Source of the DNA: an uncultured Prochlorococcus sp. | Lineage (GTDB): Bacteria; Cyanobacteriota; Cyanobacteriia; PCC-6307; Cyanobiaceae | NCBI RefSeq assembly: GCF_902522795.1 | Contig: NZ_CABYWZ010000006.1 | Span: 17,498 to 81,497 of the forward strand | DNA: 64,000 nt | Direction: 5' to 3' | Shown here: one piece after another, positions 35,339-43,353 of the stretch | Layout: each line of letters begins with the position of its first letter | How positions within the stretch are numbered: the stretch's first letter is position 1 | Program-made: the position numbers and the translations under genes | The notes under the pieces: model-generated | Database searches by the model: none | What the model was told of the DNA's origin: nothing | The model's input: only the letters and a program-made list of their open reading frames with translations

Positions 35339-36396
35339 TTTCTCTTCTTAGCCCAAGGTGGGATGTCAATAAAGATTTTCTCTCCAGGTTCTAATCCATC
35401 AATTACTGCAGTTTTATTTCCACTACTTATCCCAATTTCGATTTTTTCAAACTTGGGAGAATTGTTTTTATCAACTTTCAAAATTCCTTTTTCACCTTTT
35501 TCAGTGACAATAGAAACTGTTGGAACTAGGATTTTTTCTTCATTACCTTTGACTCTAAATTCAAGATCTGCAGTCATTCCAATTTTGATTTCTTCAGAAA
35601 TATCTTTAAAATTTAAAGTTACTTCGAATGAGGTTACATTATTATCTTTTACAGCTCTTGTAGCTATTTTTTTAACTATGGCACTATATTTTTTTGAGGG
35701 GTAAGCCTCAATTCTTACTGAGGCTTCTTGACCTATTTTTATTCTGCCAATGTCACTCTCAGGAACTTTAGCAACAATCTCTAGGCCCTCTGATAATTCA
35801 AAAATAAAGTTTTTGGTTTTAGGGTCAGAACTTAAGTTTGTACTTGGTGTGACATAAGATCCTATCTCAGCATATTTTGCAGTTATCTTTCCTCCATAAG
35901 GAGCTTTAATAAGATAGAAACTTTTTTCAGCTTTTGCATCATTAAGTTTTGCGCTACTAATGTTGTAGTTATTTTTATAACTTTCGTAGTCTTCTTTACT
36001 TACCGCACCTTCTTGATATAAATATTCCCTTCTTAAAAATTCAGATTTTTGTTTTTCTACATTTAATTCAAGTTCTTCAATTTTATAGATAAAGTCATCA
36101 TCATCAAGAGAAGCTAAAATCTGATCTTTTTTAACAAGATCGCCCTCATCTACTTTGATTTCTTTTATTAAGCCTTGCTTCCGAGGCCCAATATTGCTTG
36201 TCCTTATTGCTTTTACTTCACCACTCGTATTAATTGAATCTGAAAGGATTCCTTTTTCAACTTGAACTACAAAATCAGAAATGTCTTTTGATTTATTTTT
36301 CTTGAAGGAATTGGTTATGAAAACGAAAAATATAGTTAAAAAAAGTAATATAATTCCACTTCTTAGATTTATATTTTTTTTTATTAAATCAAGCAT
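35335..36396 (-). CDS. HlyD/RND-type periplasmic adaptor (membrane fusion protein)
   Basis: 353 residues. N-terminal transmembrane anchor (NLRSGIILLFLTIFFVFITNS), then two lipoyl half-motifs around a coiled-coil hairpin (EGDLVKKDQILASLDDDDF and IKAPYGGKITAKYAEIGSYV), and a beta-barrel domain with VPTVSIVTEKG. Such adaptors link an inner-membrane ABC or RND pump with an outer-membrane channel. No pump gene is adjacent, which is unusual and suggests the partner is encoded elsewhere. Closest is the DevB/ABC-type adaptor group. Stop overlaps polA start. Confidence 0.85.
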   Translation of the reverse strand: MLDLIKKNINLRSGIILLFLTIFFVFITNSFKKNKSKDISDFVVQVEKGILSDSINTSGEVKAIRTSNIGPRKQGLIKEIKVDEGDLVKKDQILASLDDDDFIYKIEELELNVEKQKSEFLRREYLYQEGAVSKEDYESYKNNYNISSAKLNDAKAEKSFYLIKAPYGGKITAKYAEIGSYVTPSTNLSSDPKTKNFIFELSEGLEIVAKVPESDIGRIKIGQEASVRIEAYPSKKYSAIVKKIATRAVKDNNVTSFEVTLNFKDISEEIKIGMTADLEFRVKGNEEKILVPTVSIVTEKGEKGILKVDKNNSPKFEKIEIGISSGNKTAVIDGLEPGEKIFIDIPPWAKKRK

Positions 36397-36540
36397 TTCT
36401 TTTGAAAAAAAGTAATTGAGAATATTTGGGAACTAAATAAATATTCAAGTCGATTATAAATAACTTATCCAAGATTGGTTAAGTAAATACTATATTACTA
36501 GAAGATGTTTTCTGAATAGTTTTTCCATAAATTTTTTCAA

Positions 36541-37632
36541 ATGTTAAAAGCCGGTATTATTGGATTACCAAATGTTGGAAAATCAACTTTATTTAATGCA
36601 CTTGTAGAAAATGCTAAAGCTCAAGCGGCTAATTTCCCCTTTTGTACGATAGAACCTAATAAAGGCATAGTTTCTGTCCCAGATCAAAGATTACAAGAGC
36701 TAGGTAATTTAAGTTCTAGCCAAAATATTATCCCAACAAAAATTGAATTTGTAGATATTGCAGGATTAGTAAAAGGAGCCAGTAAAGGTGAAGGTTTGGG
36801 AAATAAATTTTTGTCAAATATCAGGGAGGTTGATGCAATAGTTCATGTTGTAAGGTGCTTTGAAGATAGTGACGTAATTCATGTTTCCGGTAAGGTAGAT
36901 CCCTTGGATGACATTGAAATAATTAATCTGGAATTGAATTTAGCTGATTTATCTCAACTCCAAAAAAGAAGAGAAAGAATTAAAAAACAGGTTAGAACTA
37001 GTAAAGAGGCAGCAAAAGAAGATAACTTACTGGAAAAAATTGAAGAAGAGCTACAGAAAGGACTTTCAGTTAGATCAATATCTTTGAGTGAAGAAGAAAA
37101 TTTAATAATTAAGCAACTAGGCTTCCTTACTGCTAAACCAATCATTTACGCAACAAATTTGAATGAAAATGATTTAGCTGAAGGTAATGATTTCTCATCA
37201 AAAGTTCAGAGTTTTGCAAGAAATGAAAATACAGAATGTATAAAAATATCAGCGCAAGTCGAATCTGAATTAATAGAGTTAGAACCAGAAGATAAAATAG
37301 ACTACCTTATTGGCTTAGGAGTAGAAGAAGGGGGATTAAGTTCATTAATTAGATCAACATATAAATTATTGGGATTAAAAACTTATTTCACTACCGGAGA
37401 AAAGGAGACAAAAGCTTGGACAATAAAAGATGGGATGACTGCGCCACAGGCAGCAGGAGTAATTCATACTGATTTTGAAAAAGGATTTATAAGAGCTCAG
37501 ACTATTTCGTATCAAAATTTAATTGATTCAGGTTCAATTGCCAATGCAAAAACTAAAGGTCTTTTAAGAAGTGAAGGTAAGGAATATATTGTTAACGAAG
37601 GTGATGTAATGGAGTTCTTATTTAACGTTTAG
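36541..37632 (+). CDS. ychF: Ribosome-binding ATPase YchF (Obg-like)
   Basis: 363 residues. G1 motif GLPNVGKSTLFNAL (residues 7-20), G3 DIAGLVKGASKGEGLGNKFL, an atypical G4 ATNLNEND, then a coiled-coil insertion and a C-terminal TGS-type domain containing DGMTAPQAAGVIHTDFEKGF. YchF hydrolyses ATP rather than GTP, since its G4 motif N-x-x-E deviates from NKxD, visible here as NLNEND. It binds the ribosome and influences stress responses. Length is the family norm. Confidence 0.97.
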   Translation: MLKAGIIGLPNVGKSTLFNALVENAKAQAANFPFCTIEPNKGIVSVPDQRLQELGNLSSSQNIIPTKIEFVDIAGLVKGASKGEGLGNKFLSNIREVDAIVHVVRCFEDSDVIHVSGKVDPLDDIEIINLELNLADLSQLQKRRERIKKQVRTSKEAAKEDNLLEKIEEELQKGLSVRSISLSEEENLIIKQLGFLTAKPIIYATNLNENDLAEGNDFSSKVQSFARNENTECIKISAQVESELIELEPEDKIDYLIGLGVEEGGLSSLIRSTYKLLGLKTYFTTGEKETKAWTIKDGMTAPQAAGVIHTDFEKGFIRAQTISYQNLIDSGSIANAKTKGLLRSEGKEYIVNEGDVMEFLFNV

Positions 37633-37640
37633 TAAGTCTC

Positions 37641-37799
37641 TTAAGGCTTACTATTTTGCTTTTTGATTTTAAATTCAAAAAATGAAATTAATAAAATTAA
37701 GATACATCCTAAGCAACTTCCTATTAACCCAAAAACAATGGTTGTAAAGCCATCATCGTAGCCATATTGTAGTTGTGGTAAGTGAGGGGGTATTGGCAT
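37641..37799 (-). CDS. Small single-helix membrane protein (52 aa)
   Basis: ATG at 37799, TAA at 37641-37643. Starts with IPPHLPQLQYGYDDGF, one hydrophobic helix with Cys-Leu-Gly-Cys (FGLIGSCLGCILILLISFFEF), then a Lys-rich tail. It begins one base inside the stop of the upstream small gene (TAATG), so the pair is translationally coupled. A Pro-rich N-terminus, hydrophobic helix and charged tail also describe the one-helix subunits of photosynthetic complexes, but no match is claimed. Its 3' end overlaps a stem just after ychF that may act as a terminator. Confidence 0.6.
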   Translation of the reverse strand: MPIPPHLPQLQYGYDDGFTTIVFGLIGSCLGCILILLISFFEFKIKKQNSKP

Positions 37800-37960
37800 T
37801 ATTTTTCAACAGAATTTTCAATATCTTCCATTAAATGTTTAGTTGATCTACTAAAACCATTAGTTTTTAGATAGTTTTGAGCCTCTCTAAATTTTTCAGC
37901 TACTCTTTTTGCATATGGAGTATTCATGGAATTTTGAGTCATGTTGAAAATGCGACTCAT
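37799..37960 (-). CDS. Small conserved hypothetical (53 aa)
   Basis: ATG at 37960, TAA at 37799-37801, sharing bases with the next ATG (TAATG). The sequence SRIFNMTQNSMNTPYAKRVA then EKFREAQNYLKTNGFSRSTK is helical and polar. No signal or transmembrane helix. Probably forms a two-gene operon with the membrane peptide that follows. Function unknown. Confidence 0.55.
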   Translation of the reverse strand: MSRIFNMTQNSMNTPYAKRVAEKFREAQNYLKTNGFSRSTKHLMEDIENSVEK

Positions 37961-38102
37961 TTTATAATCTGATTTAGGTAACCCCTTGATAAGTATTCAA
38001 AAATACAAGAATATAAAAATAGGATTTTTTACTTACTAAGAAATTTATTGTGAAAGTTCTTGATTCTCCAAATAAAGTTTTTTCAAATTAGAGAAATTGA
38101 CA

Positions 38103-38387
38103 ATGACAAATATATTATTAATTCTTTTTTTTATACTTTTATTTTTATTACTTTTTTATTCAAAAAGAAATAGAGGGTTAGCCCAAAAAACAACAATTAG
38201 TCCAACTTATGTACCTTTCTTAAAAGAACAAGAATTTAATCCTGACATAAGTACTGATAATTGGGATTTACACAAACTTAGATTAGATAAATTTAAAAGA
38301 TCACAATATAAGGGATTAACTTTCTTCGTAAGTTCAGAAAATAAAATTTACTATCTTTCTGAAGAAGGGGATAAGGTTTATTGCTAA
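38103..38387 (+). CDS. Small membrane protein with divergent PBCV-type C-terminal motif
   Basis: 94 residues from ATG 38103. One N-terminal transmembrane helix (NILLILFFILLFLLLFYSKR), then a linker DISTDNWDLHKLRLDKFKRS and a C-terminal segment QYKGLTFFVSSENKIYYLS ending GDKVYC. The last part is aligned with three proteins at 57.4-58.2 kb that have GPRGG or GPKGG plus YYY and end in KVYC or KVYL, but here GPRGG is replaced by SSENK. This appears to be the founder or a degenerate member of that paralogue group (see 57627-57884). Function unknown; likely a membrane-anchored basic protein. Confidence 0.6.
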   Translation: MTNILLILFFILLFLLLFYSKRNRGLAQKTTISPTYVPFLKEQEFNPDISTDNWDLHKLRLDKFKRSQYKGLTFFVSSENKIYYLSEEGDKVYC

Positions 38388-38440
38388 CAGGTGAAATTAA
38401 TTTTATAAATAATAAAAGCCAATAGAAATTAATAATATTA

Positions 38441-38692
38441 ATGAAGTATTTTTTTTTATTATCAGAAAAGTTCTATAAGTTTATCGAATGGGAGTGGAAT
38501 ACTTTAAAAAATCTAAGAAGAACAAAAAGAAAGAATTTTTTTCTAAGAGGATCATTTGCGGTATTTAGTTTATTCTCTATTCTTTTTGTAATATTTTCTC
38601 CTCCTATCGCTTTTGGATTGTTATTTGGTGAGGGATTGAAATTTAGTACTTTTTTTATTTGGATATGGATTTTAAATTTGAAGTTTTTTTGA
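38441..38692 (+). CDS. Small membrane protein (83 aa)
   Basis: Two hydrophobic stretches (FFLRGSFAVFSLFSILFVIF and PPIAFGLLFGEGLKFSTFFI) after a basic segment NLRRTKRKNFF. No recognised family. It follows the previous small gene on the same strand by 53 bases and precedes another membrane protein by 58 bases; the three may form a short transcription unit. Codon use is plain AT-rich, so reality rests on the start and layout. Confidence 0.45.
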   Translation: MKYFFLLSEKFYKFIEWEWNTLKNLRRTKRKNFFLRGSFAVFSLFSILFVIFSPPIAFGLLFGEGLKFSTFFIWIWILNLKFF

Positions 38693-38750
38693 AAATGTAT
38701 AATTTATTTCCCGAGATTATTTAAAATTAATAATATAAAAAATTTATTTT

Positions 38751-38966
38751 ATGCCAAAAATATTCAAACAAAATAGGTTCGCTTTGTTGGGAGCTAATAT
38801 ATTAATAATTTTACTTTGGGTAACTATATCTTCCTTTTTTATGAATTTATTTCAAAGTGAAAATGCCCCATTTTATATGTATAAAATTTCTTTTTTAATC
38901 AGATTCCTTCCTCCTATTTGGGTTACATGGTTCCTTTGGATAAAAAGAGGTGGTTTAAAAAGATAA
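38751..38966 (+). CDS. Small membrane protein (71 aa)
   Basis: Two hydrophobic helices (FALLGANILIILLWVTISSF, and IRFLPPIWVTWFLWIKRGG) with a basic C-terminal tail. No signal peptide beyond helix 1. Not recognised. Shares the small two-helix layout and strand with the previous gene. Confidence 0.45.
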   Translation: MPKIFKQNRFALLGANILIILLWVTISSFFMNLFQSENAPFYMYKISFLIRFLPPIWVTWFLWIKRGGLKR

Positions 38967-39111
38967 ATTACAAAACCATTTTTACGGATTTATTATAAAA
39001 ATAAATCAGTTAAGCTCAGAAAGCTTACTTGGAATTTTCATGTAAGAATTAGGTAATTGAGAAATTGTTTTTAGCTAAGATATAATCTTTTTTTTTTACA
39101 AATATTTGTCT

Positions 39112-39150
39112 CATAAAAAAGTGCTTGTCAGTATCCCTATTGACAAACAC
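39112..39150 (-). terminator. Terminator for the minus-strand hli operon
   Basis: On the minus strand the sequence reads GTGTTTGTCA, ten loop bases, TGACAAGCAC (one mismatch in ten pairs), then TTTTTT. It lies 24 bases after the 59-residue gene and would end the operon that starts at 39985. Confidence 0.8.
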
Positions 39151-39173
39151 TCATGACGATCATTTTTTAAAAA

Positions 39174-39353
39174 TTAAACAGGCAATCTATTATCAATTTC
39201 TACTACTCCAGAATCCATAAGACGGCCGATCTTAATAACTAAAGCCATATCTAACCTTGAAAATTCAGATTGATGGTTAGTTATCCAATCAAGTTCAGAA
39301 AGAGTTATAACTCCCAAAGTATTTACTTTAAGAAAAAGTAAGCCTAAATTCAT
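39174..39353 (-). CDS. Conserved picocyanobacterial protein (59 aa)
   Basis: ATG at 39353, TAA at 39174-39176. The sequence NLGLLFLKVNTLGVITLSEL then DWITNHQSEFSRLDMALVI and GRLMDSGVVEIDNRLPV is a compact alpha/beta protein that reads as a clean conserved family of picocyanobacteria. One base separates its ATG from the upstream hli stop, so it belongs to the same operon as the three HLIPs. Its function is unknown; the location suggests a role with stress-induced antenna proteins. Confidence 0.65.
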   Translation of the reverse strand: MNLGLLFLKVNTLGVITLSELDWITNHQSEFSRLDMALVIKIGRLMDSGVVEIDNRLPV

Positions 39354-39354
39354 T

Positions 39355-39483
39355 TTAAAAAATACCTGGGATTATCCATCCGAACAAGCCATAATTTACA
39401 ACTAATGCAAATAAGCCCATCATTGCCATTCTTCCATTAGTTCTTTCGGCGTTTTGCCAATAAGTTGGTTTTGAATTTTCCAT
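39355..39483 (-). CDS. hli: High-light-inducible protein (42 aa)
   Basis: ATG at 39483. Contains the chlorophyll-binding helix AERTNGRMAMMGLFALVVN, the HLIP signature E-x-x-N-G-R-x-A-M-x-G, followed by GWIIPGIF. HLIPs bind chlorophyll and carotenoid and protect photosystem assembly under high light and nutrient stress. The second gene from the end of a four-gene minus-strand operon. Confidence 0.95.
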   Translation of the reverse strand: MENSKPTYWQNAERTNGRMAMMGLFALVVNYGLFGWIIPGIF

Positions 39484-39518
39484 TTTTCTGATTTGTAGAA
39501 ATGATAAATAGTAGGTTT

Positions 39519-39779
39519 TTAAACGAAACCAGGAATTATTTGACCTGTTGTTAGGTATGCTCCAACAGCAGCAATTAATCCAAGCATTGCGAATCTGCCG
39601 TTAAGAGTTTCAGCAACAACTTTTTCTTTTTCGATTGTTTTGACTTTTGTGTTTGTGTTTTTCATTTGATTAGAAGATGAATAGTTTAAATTTTCGTTTT
39701 GAAATTGCTTGGTTAAATAAGCAACGAGGATGGCTGTAAAGAATACAATTACGGCTAAGAAACCTGAAAGTGGACTCAT
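39519..39779 (-). CDS. hli: High-light-inducible protein with extra N-terminal helix (86 aa)
   Basis: Start at ATG 39779, which shares a base with the previous stop (TAATG). The C-terminal helix has ETLNGRFAMLGLIAAVGAYL and GQIIPGFV, the HLIP signature. Unlike most HLIPs it carries another hydrophobic segment at the N-terminus (LSGFLAVIVFFTAILVAYL) and a charged linker, giving a two-helix protein. A longer reading from 39854 exists but uses the coding region of the upstream HLIP and is rejected. Confidence 0.92.
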   Translation of the reverse strand: MSPLSGFLAVIVFFTAILVAYLTKQFQNENLNYSSSNQMKNTNTKVKTIEKEKVVAETLNGRFAMLGLIAAVGAYLTTGQIIPGFV

Positions 39780-39985
39780 TAAAAAATGCCAGGAATAATT
39801 TGTCCGGTTGAAACGTAAGCACCTACTAACGCAACAAGGCCAATCATTGCCCAACGACCGTTAACTTTTTCTGCATTTTGTGGGTAGCTGTCGTAAGAAA
39901 CAGACTCATCTATGTAAGGACGTGTCTCAGTAGGAAACATATTCTGTCTGCCGCCTGATTCAGTAGTAACGTTTGAATTAGCCAT
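39779..39985 (-). CDS. hli: High-light-inducible protein (68 aa)
   Basis: ATG at 39985. Variable polar N-terminus (NSNVTTESGGRQNMFPTETR), then EKVNGRWAMIGLVALVGAYV and GQIIPGIF. First gene of the HLIP operon; the divergent gene at 40102 shares the promoter region. In Prochlorococcus such hli operons respond to light and phage infection. Confidence 0.95.
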   Translation of the reverse strand: MANSNVTTESGGRQNMFPTETRPYIDESVSYDSYPQNAEKVNGRWAMIGLVALVGAYVSTGQIIPGIF

Positions 39986-40101
39986 TGAAGTTATGTAATT
40001 GTTAATTAATGTAACACTACTATTAACAAATGTAAAGTATTAAGCCCAAATTAAGTTATTTTCAAGATATTTACTACATTTATGTATCATAACCGTGACA
40101 T

Positions 40102-40323
40102 ATGTCTTTAAATAGTCGTTTTTTGGGATTGCTTTTTTTATTTTCTTGGCAATCTCCTGGGTTGTATTTTATTGGTTTGCCTTGGCTTTATACATGGGGC
40201 TCAGGACGTTTTTGTGAAGTAAAAGATGATGCAAACTTTTTAGCGGATATTATTTCATTGAGATCAAATAAATCAGCTGCTGCTAAAGAAATGCTGGAGT
40301 GCAAAGCTCTTTTAGGTTCTTAA
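40102..40323 (+). CDS. Small conserved hypothetical, membrane/signal-containing (73 aa)
   Basis: ATG at 40102. Short hydrophobic start ([12 protein letters not shown]), then [20 protein letters not shown] with four aromatic residues, and a charged helical C-terminus with [20 protein letters not shown] and [10 protein letters not shown]. Reads as a secreted or membrane-associated small protein; no family recognised. Divergent from the HLIP operon. Confidence 0.55.
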   Translation: MSLNSRFLGLLFLFSWQSPGLYFIGLPWLYTWGSGRFCEVKDDANFLADIISLRSNKSAAAKEMLECKALLGS

Positions 40324-40457
40324 ACTTCTAGTACTAATAAATAAAAAGTAAATTAAAAATTAAATTCTAAGAAAAAAAGTGATTTAGGTATGAAACACTA
40401 CAACATTTAACTTTTGGGAATAATTAATTTAAAGATATAAATCTATTTCGAATAATT

Positions 40458-40586
40458 ATGGAATTCGCAAAAAAAATCATGACCGAAAAAGCTGAAAAGC
40501 TCAATGGTAAAGCAGCAATGCTTGGAATGTTTGCTCTTGTGGGAGCTTATTATTTTACTGGTCAAATTCTTCCAGGTATTTTCTAG
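40458..40586 (+). CDS. hli: High-light-inducible protein (42 aa)
   Basis: ATG at 40458. AEKLNGKAAMLGMFALVGAY followed by GQILPGIF; note NGK instead of NGR at the chlorophyll-binding position, which still fits. Ends shortly before a strong terminator (40613-40634). A single-helix HLIP on the plus strand next to the minus-strand operon. Confidence 0.93.
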   Translation: MEFAKKIMTEKAEKLNGKAAMLGMFALVGAYYFTGQILPGIF

Positions 40587-40612
40587 TAAAAATCCTTTTT
40601 TTAATTTTTTCA

Positions 40613-40634
40613 GGGCTTTATCAAGCCCTTTTTT
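40613..40634 (+). terminator. Terminator after hli 40458
   Basis: GGGCTT / AAGCCC stem around a four-base TATC loop (40613-40628) followed by six T. Ends the hli transcript. Confidence 0.8.
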
Positions 40635-40654
40635 ACTGGATTATTATTCTCTTT

Positions 40655-41392
40655 TTAATTATCTAATAATTCAAATAATTTACTTATTAGAAGCTTTCTT
40701 TTAAAAAAAGTTTTATCAATATATTTTTTATTCTCTTCCTTTAAAATTTCCTGACCATTTAAGCCTAATCCTTTAATGACAAACTCTTTATCTTCTTTAA
40801 TCCAGTTATTTATCATTTCCCCCGTCGTCTCTATATGGAATTGTAATCCGTAAGCAAAATTACCAATCCTAAAAAACTGTTCCTTACAACGTGCACTACT
40901 AGCAATGAGTACTGCTTTATTAGGTAATAAAATCCTATCTCCATGCCAATGTAGTACATGAAAAGGGTCTTCAAAAAGTGCTTTAAAGTCTTTATTCGAT
41001 TTGTCTATAAAAATTTGAGACCATCCAATTTCTGGTAATGCTTTTGGAGTTGATCCATATTTAAGAATTTCTACATCTCCCCCAGCAGCACTCGCAAGCA
41101 ACTGAGCACCTAAGCAAACACCGACTATAGGTCTCTCATTTTCTAATTCTTTTTTTATAAAATCTCTTTCTAACTTAAGCCATGGATATTTTTTGCTTCC
41201 AATATCTTTAACACCCATTGGTCCACCCATAATTAAAATTAAGTCACCTTTTTTTGTTTGCGGAAGAGCATTTTTATTATCTAAACGAATAATTTCTATT
41301 TTTAAATCTCTTTCTTTAGCAAATTGTTCAAAAAGACCAGGCCCCTCTATTTCTAAATGCTGCAAAACTAATAGGCGTTTTATTTCCTTCAT
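40655..41392 (-). CDS. Class I glutamine amidotransferase (GMP synthase-like domain)
   Basis: 245 residues. Catalytic Cys93 in GVCLGAQLLA, His186 and Glu188 in LQFHIE, and the oxyanion-type segment MGGPMGVKDI define a stand-alone type 1 glutaminase. These proteins release ammonia from glutamine or act as gamma-glutamyl hydrolases; substrate not defined. ATG at 41392 overlaps the upstream stop (ATGA). The C-terminal tail is Lys-rich. Confidence 0.88.
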   Translation of the reverse strand: MKEIKRLLVLQHLEIEGPGLFEQFAKERDLKIEIIRLDNKNALPQTKKGDLILIMGGPMGVKDIGSKKYPWLKLERDFIKKELENERPIVGVCLGAQLLASAAGGDVEILKYGSTPKALPEIGWSQIFIDKSNKDFKALFEDPFHVLHWHGDRILLPNKAVLIASSARCKEQFFRIGNFAYGLQFHIETTGEMINNWIKEDKEFVIKGLGLNGQEILKEENKKYIDKTFFKRKLLISKLFELLDN

Positions 41393-41685
41393 TCACTTTC
41401 CATTATTTCAGCTGATTCAGAACAGACATTAACGCTAAACCACTTCATTGCCGACCAAGTATCTTTTTGGTATGTACCTGCTGCAATACTCACAAAACAA
41501 TCATTTTCATACCAACTTCGATAACTGGGAGTTACTCCCGTTCCTTTTAATCTATTTTCTAAGCCTTTTCCATATTTTTTAATAACAAGATTTAAAGCTT
41601 CATTCTCAATTTCTCTTTGCTTTTCATCAGCAAAACCTCCTAGTGGAGTAAAAAAAAGAATTGAAGCAATAAGTAAACGTATCAT
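41389..41685 (-). CDS. Small secreted hypothetical (98 aa)
   Basis: ATG at 41685. N-terminal signal peptide (RLLIASILFFTPLGGFADEK, cleavage near FADE). Mature part has two or three Cys (NDCFVSIAAGTYQKDTW and VNVCSES), suggesting a disulfide in the periplasm. Overlaps the amidotransferase by 4 bases, suggesting cotranscription. No family recognised. Confidence 0.6.
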   Translation of the reverse strand: MIRLLIASILFFTPLGGFADEKQREIENEALNLVIKKYGKGLENRLKGTGVTPSYRSWYENDCFVSIAAGTYQKDTWSAMKWFSVNVCSESAEIMESE

Positions 41686-41697
41686 TGAGTCTTTAGT

Positions 41698-41988
41698 TTA
41701 TATGTAGCTAATTTCATATCGATTAATTAATTTTTTAAAATCATCTACTCTATTTTTTCCATTTTTTAATGGTCTTGAGGAGTCAAGTACGGCTGCACAA
41801 CATAATTGCCAGCAAGATTTTTCATCTAGTCCCAATTTCTTGCATATATTTTTTGGGGCTTTGATAACTGTATTTATTTCTGCAATATGTTGAGTGGTTT
41901 CCCATAATTCTCCTTCAAGAAAATCAATTTCAATACTTGATAATAATTCTGTAGCAACGTAATCCTTAATTAGCTCAGTTAATTCCAC
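41698..41988 (-). CDS. IC-W family small protein, copy 1 (96 aa)
   Basis: GTG start at 41988. The C-terminal half APKNICKKLGLDEKSCWQLC then AAVLDSSRPLKNGKNRVDDF parallels a second protein at 46030-46329 (APTHICEGLNLKKDTYWIMC and AEILDLHKPPKFGKTKSVEV): the shared core is IC-x3-L-x-L-x5-W-x2-C-x-A-x-LD-x3-P-x-x-GK. Conservation between the two diverged copies shows this is a genuine family, so far without a known function. Two or three Cys may bind metal, inferred. Confidence 0.65.
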   Translation of the reverse strand: MELTELIKDYVATELLSSIEIDFLEGELWETTQHIAEINTVIKAPKNICKKLGLDEKSCWQLCCAAVLDSSRPLKNGKNRVDDFKKLINRYEISYI

Positions 41989-42101
41989 GATATTTTATTA
42001 AAGCAGAGAAGTTAAATAATCTCTTAGTATTTTTTATAGCAGGATAAAAAAAAAGGAACTAGTTTCCACCTCATCTTGAATATCCTGTAGATTTTAAGAG
42101 A

Positions 42102-42239
42102 CTACATCATTTCGTATTGATCAAGTTTGGTTTTTAATTTTGTTGCTTGCTTAATCAATGACAAAGCTTCTTTTCTGCCAGTTGAATTATTAGCCTGGAC
42201 TGTAAGATTGGCATATTTCTTTGCGATTTTTTTTTCCAT
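42102..42239 (-). CDS. KKYAE-type small peptide, copy 1 (45 aa)
   Basis: ATG at 42239, TAG at 42102-42104. The sequence EKKIAKKYANLTVQANNSTG then RKEALSLIKQATKLKTKL is basic and helical. Two other copies in the window share KKYAE-x(3)-QA-x(4)-GRKE (47942-48076, and the N-terminal half of a fused copy at 63177-63284). Family not recognised, function unknown. Confidence 0.65.
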   Translation of the reverse strand: MEKKIAKKYANLTVQANNSTGRKEALSLIKQATKLKTKLDQYEMM

Positions 42240-42463
42240 AATTTAATATATATAAGTACCGTTTTTGAATCTAGAAACTAGCGAGTCACAACTAGAAGTA
42301 GATAAGGAGTCAACGGTTAAAACCTCAGAGTCAACAAATTGGAACGGGTTAACTCGTATTTTTAATTTATAATCAATTAATAAAAAAGCTGTTGGTATCT
42401 ACGATAACATTGTTTTCAAACCCTTAAGCTCATAGAAATAATAGCTTTTTTGGGCTGGATCCC

Positions 42464-42733
42464 TTATCCGTAATTATGAGATACTTCTGTCCATCCTTTT
42501 TGGTGTAGTTCGTGCCACTTTTCCCAGGCTGAATCTATGTTGAGTTTTTCAGAGGATTTGTACCCTCCAGGTTCTCCGAGGTGATTTGTGTAGAAAAGAT
42601 GAGTATGAATTTTAAAATTAGGTTTAGGAGAGTTTTTGCATTCTTCGAAAAAGATAATTCTGCTGCCTTCGGGATTTAGTAGGCATCCGTTAGGTTTGCT
42701 AGTGCTACAACCAAATGAGTACTTAGGATCCAT
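42464..42733 (-). CDS. DUF1651-like hypothetical (89 aa)
   Basis: ATG at 42733. Central part GCLLNPEGSRIIFFEECKNS matches the DUF1651 pattern (hydrophobic-N-x-E-G-x-R-x-I-x-F), and WEKWHELHQKGWTEVSHNYG is the typical C-terminal end with a paired Trp and Gly-Trp. The family is widespread in marine picocyanobacteria, with unknown function. A LexA-like motif with mismatches sits 31 bases upstream (42764-42777). Confidence 0.6.
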   Translation of the reverse strand: MDPKYSFGCSTSKPNGCLLNPEGSRIIFFEECKNSPKPNFKIHTHLFYTNHLGEPGGYKSSEKLNIDSAWEKWHELHQKGWTEVSHNYG

Positions 42734-42763
42734 ACTTTACCTTTAATCGACCGGTTAATTATT

Positions 42764-42777
42764 GATACGTTTGTACT
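42764..42777. promoter_or_regulatory. Weak LexA-like site
   Basis: GATACGTTTGTACT matches the cyanobacterial SOS box RGTAC-N3-DGTWCB in one half (TTGTACT), with one mismatch in the other (ATAC for GTAC). Listed for completeness; low confidence. Confidence 0.25.
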
Positions 42778-42882
42778 ATAAATTATATTCTCCTTGTTTT
42801 GCTGTCAATCCTTTTAAGGTTAAGTACTTATTTACTAATAATTATTTTGTTTTTTAATAAATAAGATAATTTTTTTAAGTTT

Positions 42883-43065
42883 ATGAATTACAGGGAAGAT
42901 CTAGAAATCAAACTACAAAAAGTAACACTTGCAATGCAGGAAGTTGTAGATGATATCCATAAAACTGAACCTGAGAAGCAAAGAATAATTTCCAAACTTA
43001 TTGAATTTAAAGAAGCAATCATTTCAAAGGGAATTGAACTTAACATTGAATTAGAGGCAGCCTAG
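42883..43065 (+). CDS. Small helical hypothetical (60 aa)
   Basis: ATG at 42883. Fully helical, charged sequence (YREDLEIKLQKVTLAMQEVV, then EKQRIISKLIEFKEAIISKG), suggesting a coiled-coil pair. No signal or membrane segment, no known family. Spaced about 70 bases before the next gene on the same strand. Confidence 0.5.
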   Translation: MNYREDLEIKLQKVTLAMQEVVDDIHKTEPEKQRIISKLIEFKEAIISKGIELNIELEAA

Positions 43066-43138
43066 AAATATTTAATATCTCATGAATGTTTAATAACTTT
43101 TAGAATAATGTTATTAACAAAGAAGGGTTATTTATCAA

Positions 43139-43300
43139 ATGCAGCCTGGAACTTTTGAATTATTGATTCTAGTATTTATCTTTTTAGGTCTTCAAGCTTG
43201 GTGGATCATCCCAATAGTTATTAAGAATAATAAATTAAATAAGAGAGGTAAGGATTTAAGAGAGGAAATTAAGCAATTAGAAAAGTTATATAAAAAATAA
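43139..43300 (+). CDS. Small single-helix membrane protein (53 aa)
   Basis: ATG at 43139, TAA at 43298-43300. MQPGTFELLILVFIFLGLQA is followed by Trp-Trp and a very basic helical tail (KNNKLNKRGKDLREEIKQLE). The membrane helix plus cytosolic basic coiled tail is a recurrent layout among small proteins of the accessory zone. Not recognised. Confidence 0.5.
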   Translation: MQPGTFELLILVFIFLGLQAWWIIPIVIKNNKLNKRGKDLREEIKQLEKLYKK

Positions 43301-43353
43301 ATTAGTTTTTTATTTTTGCAAACTACCTATTATTAGTGAAACTCAAATATCTA

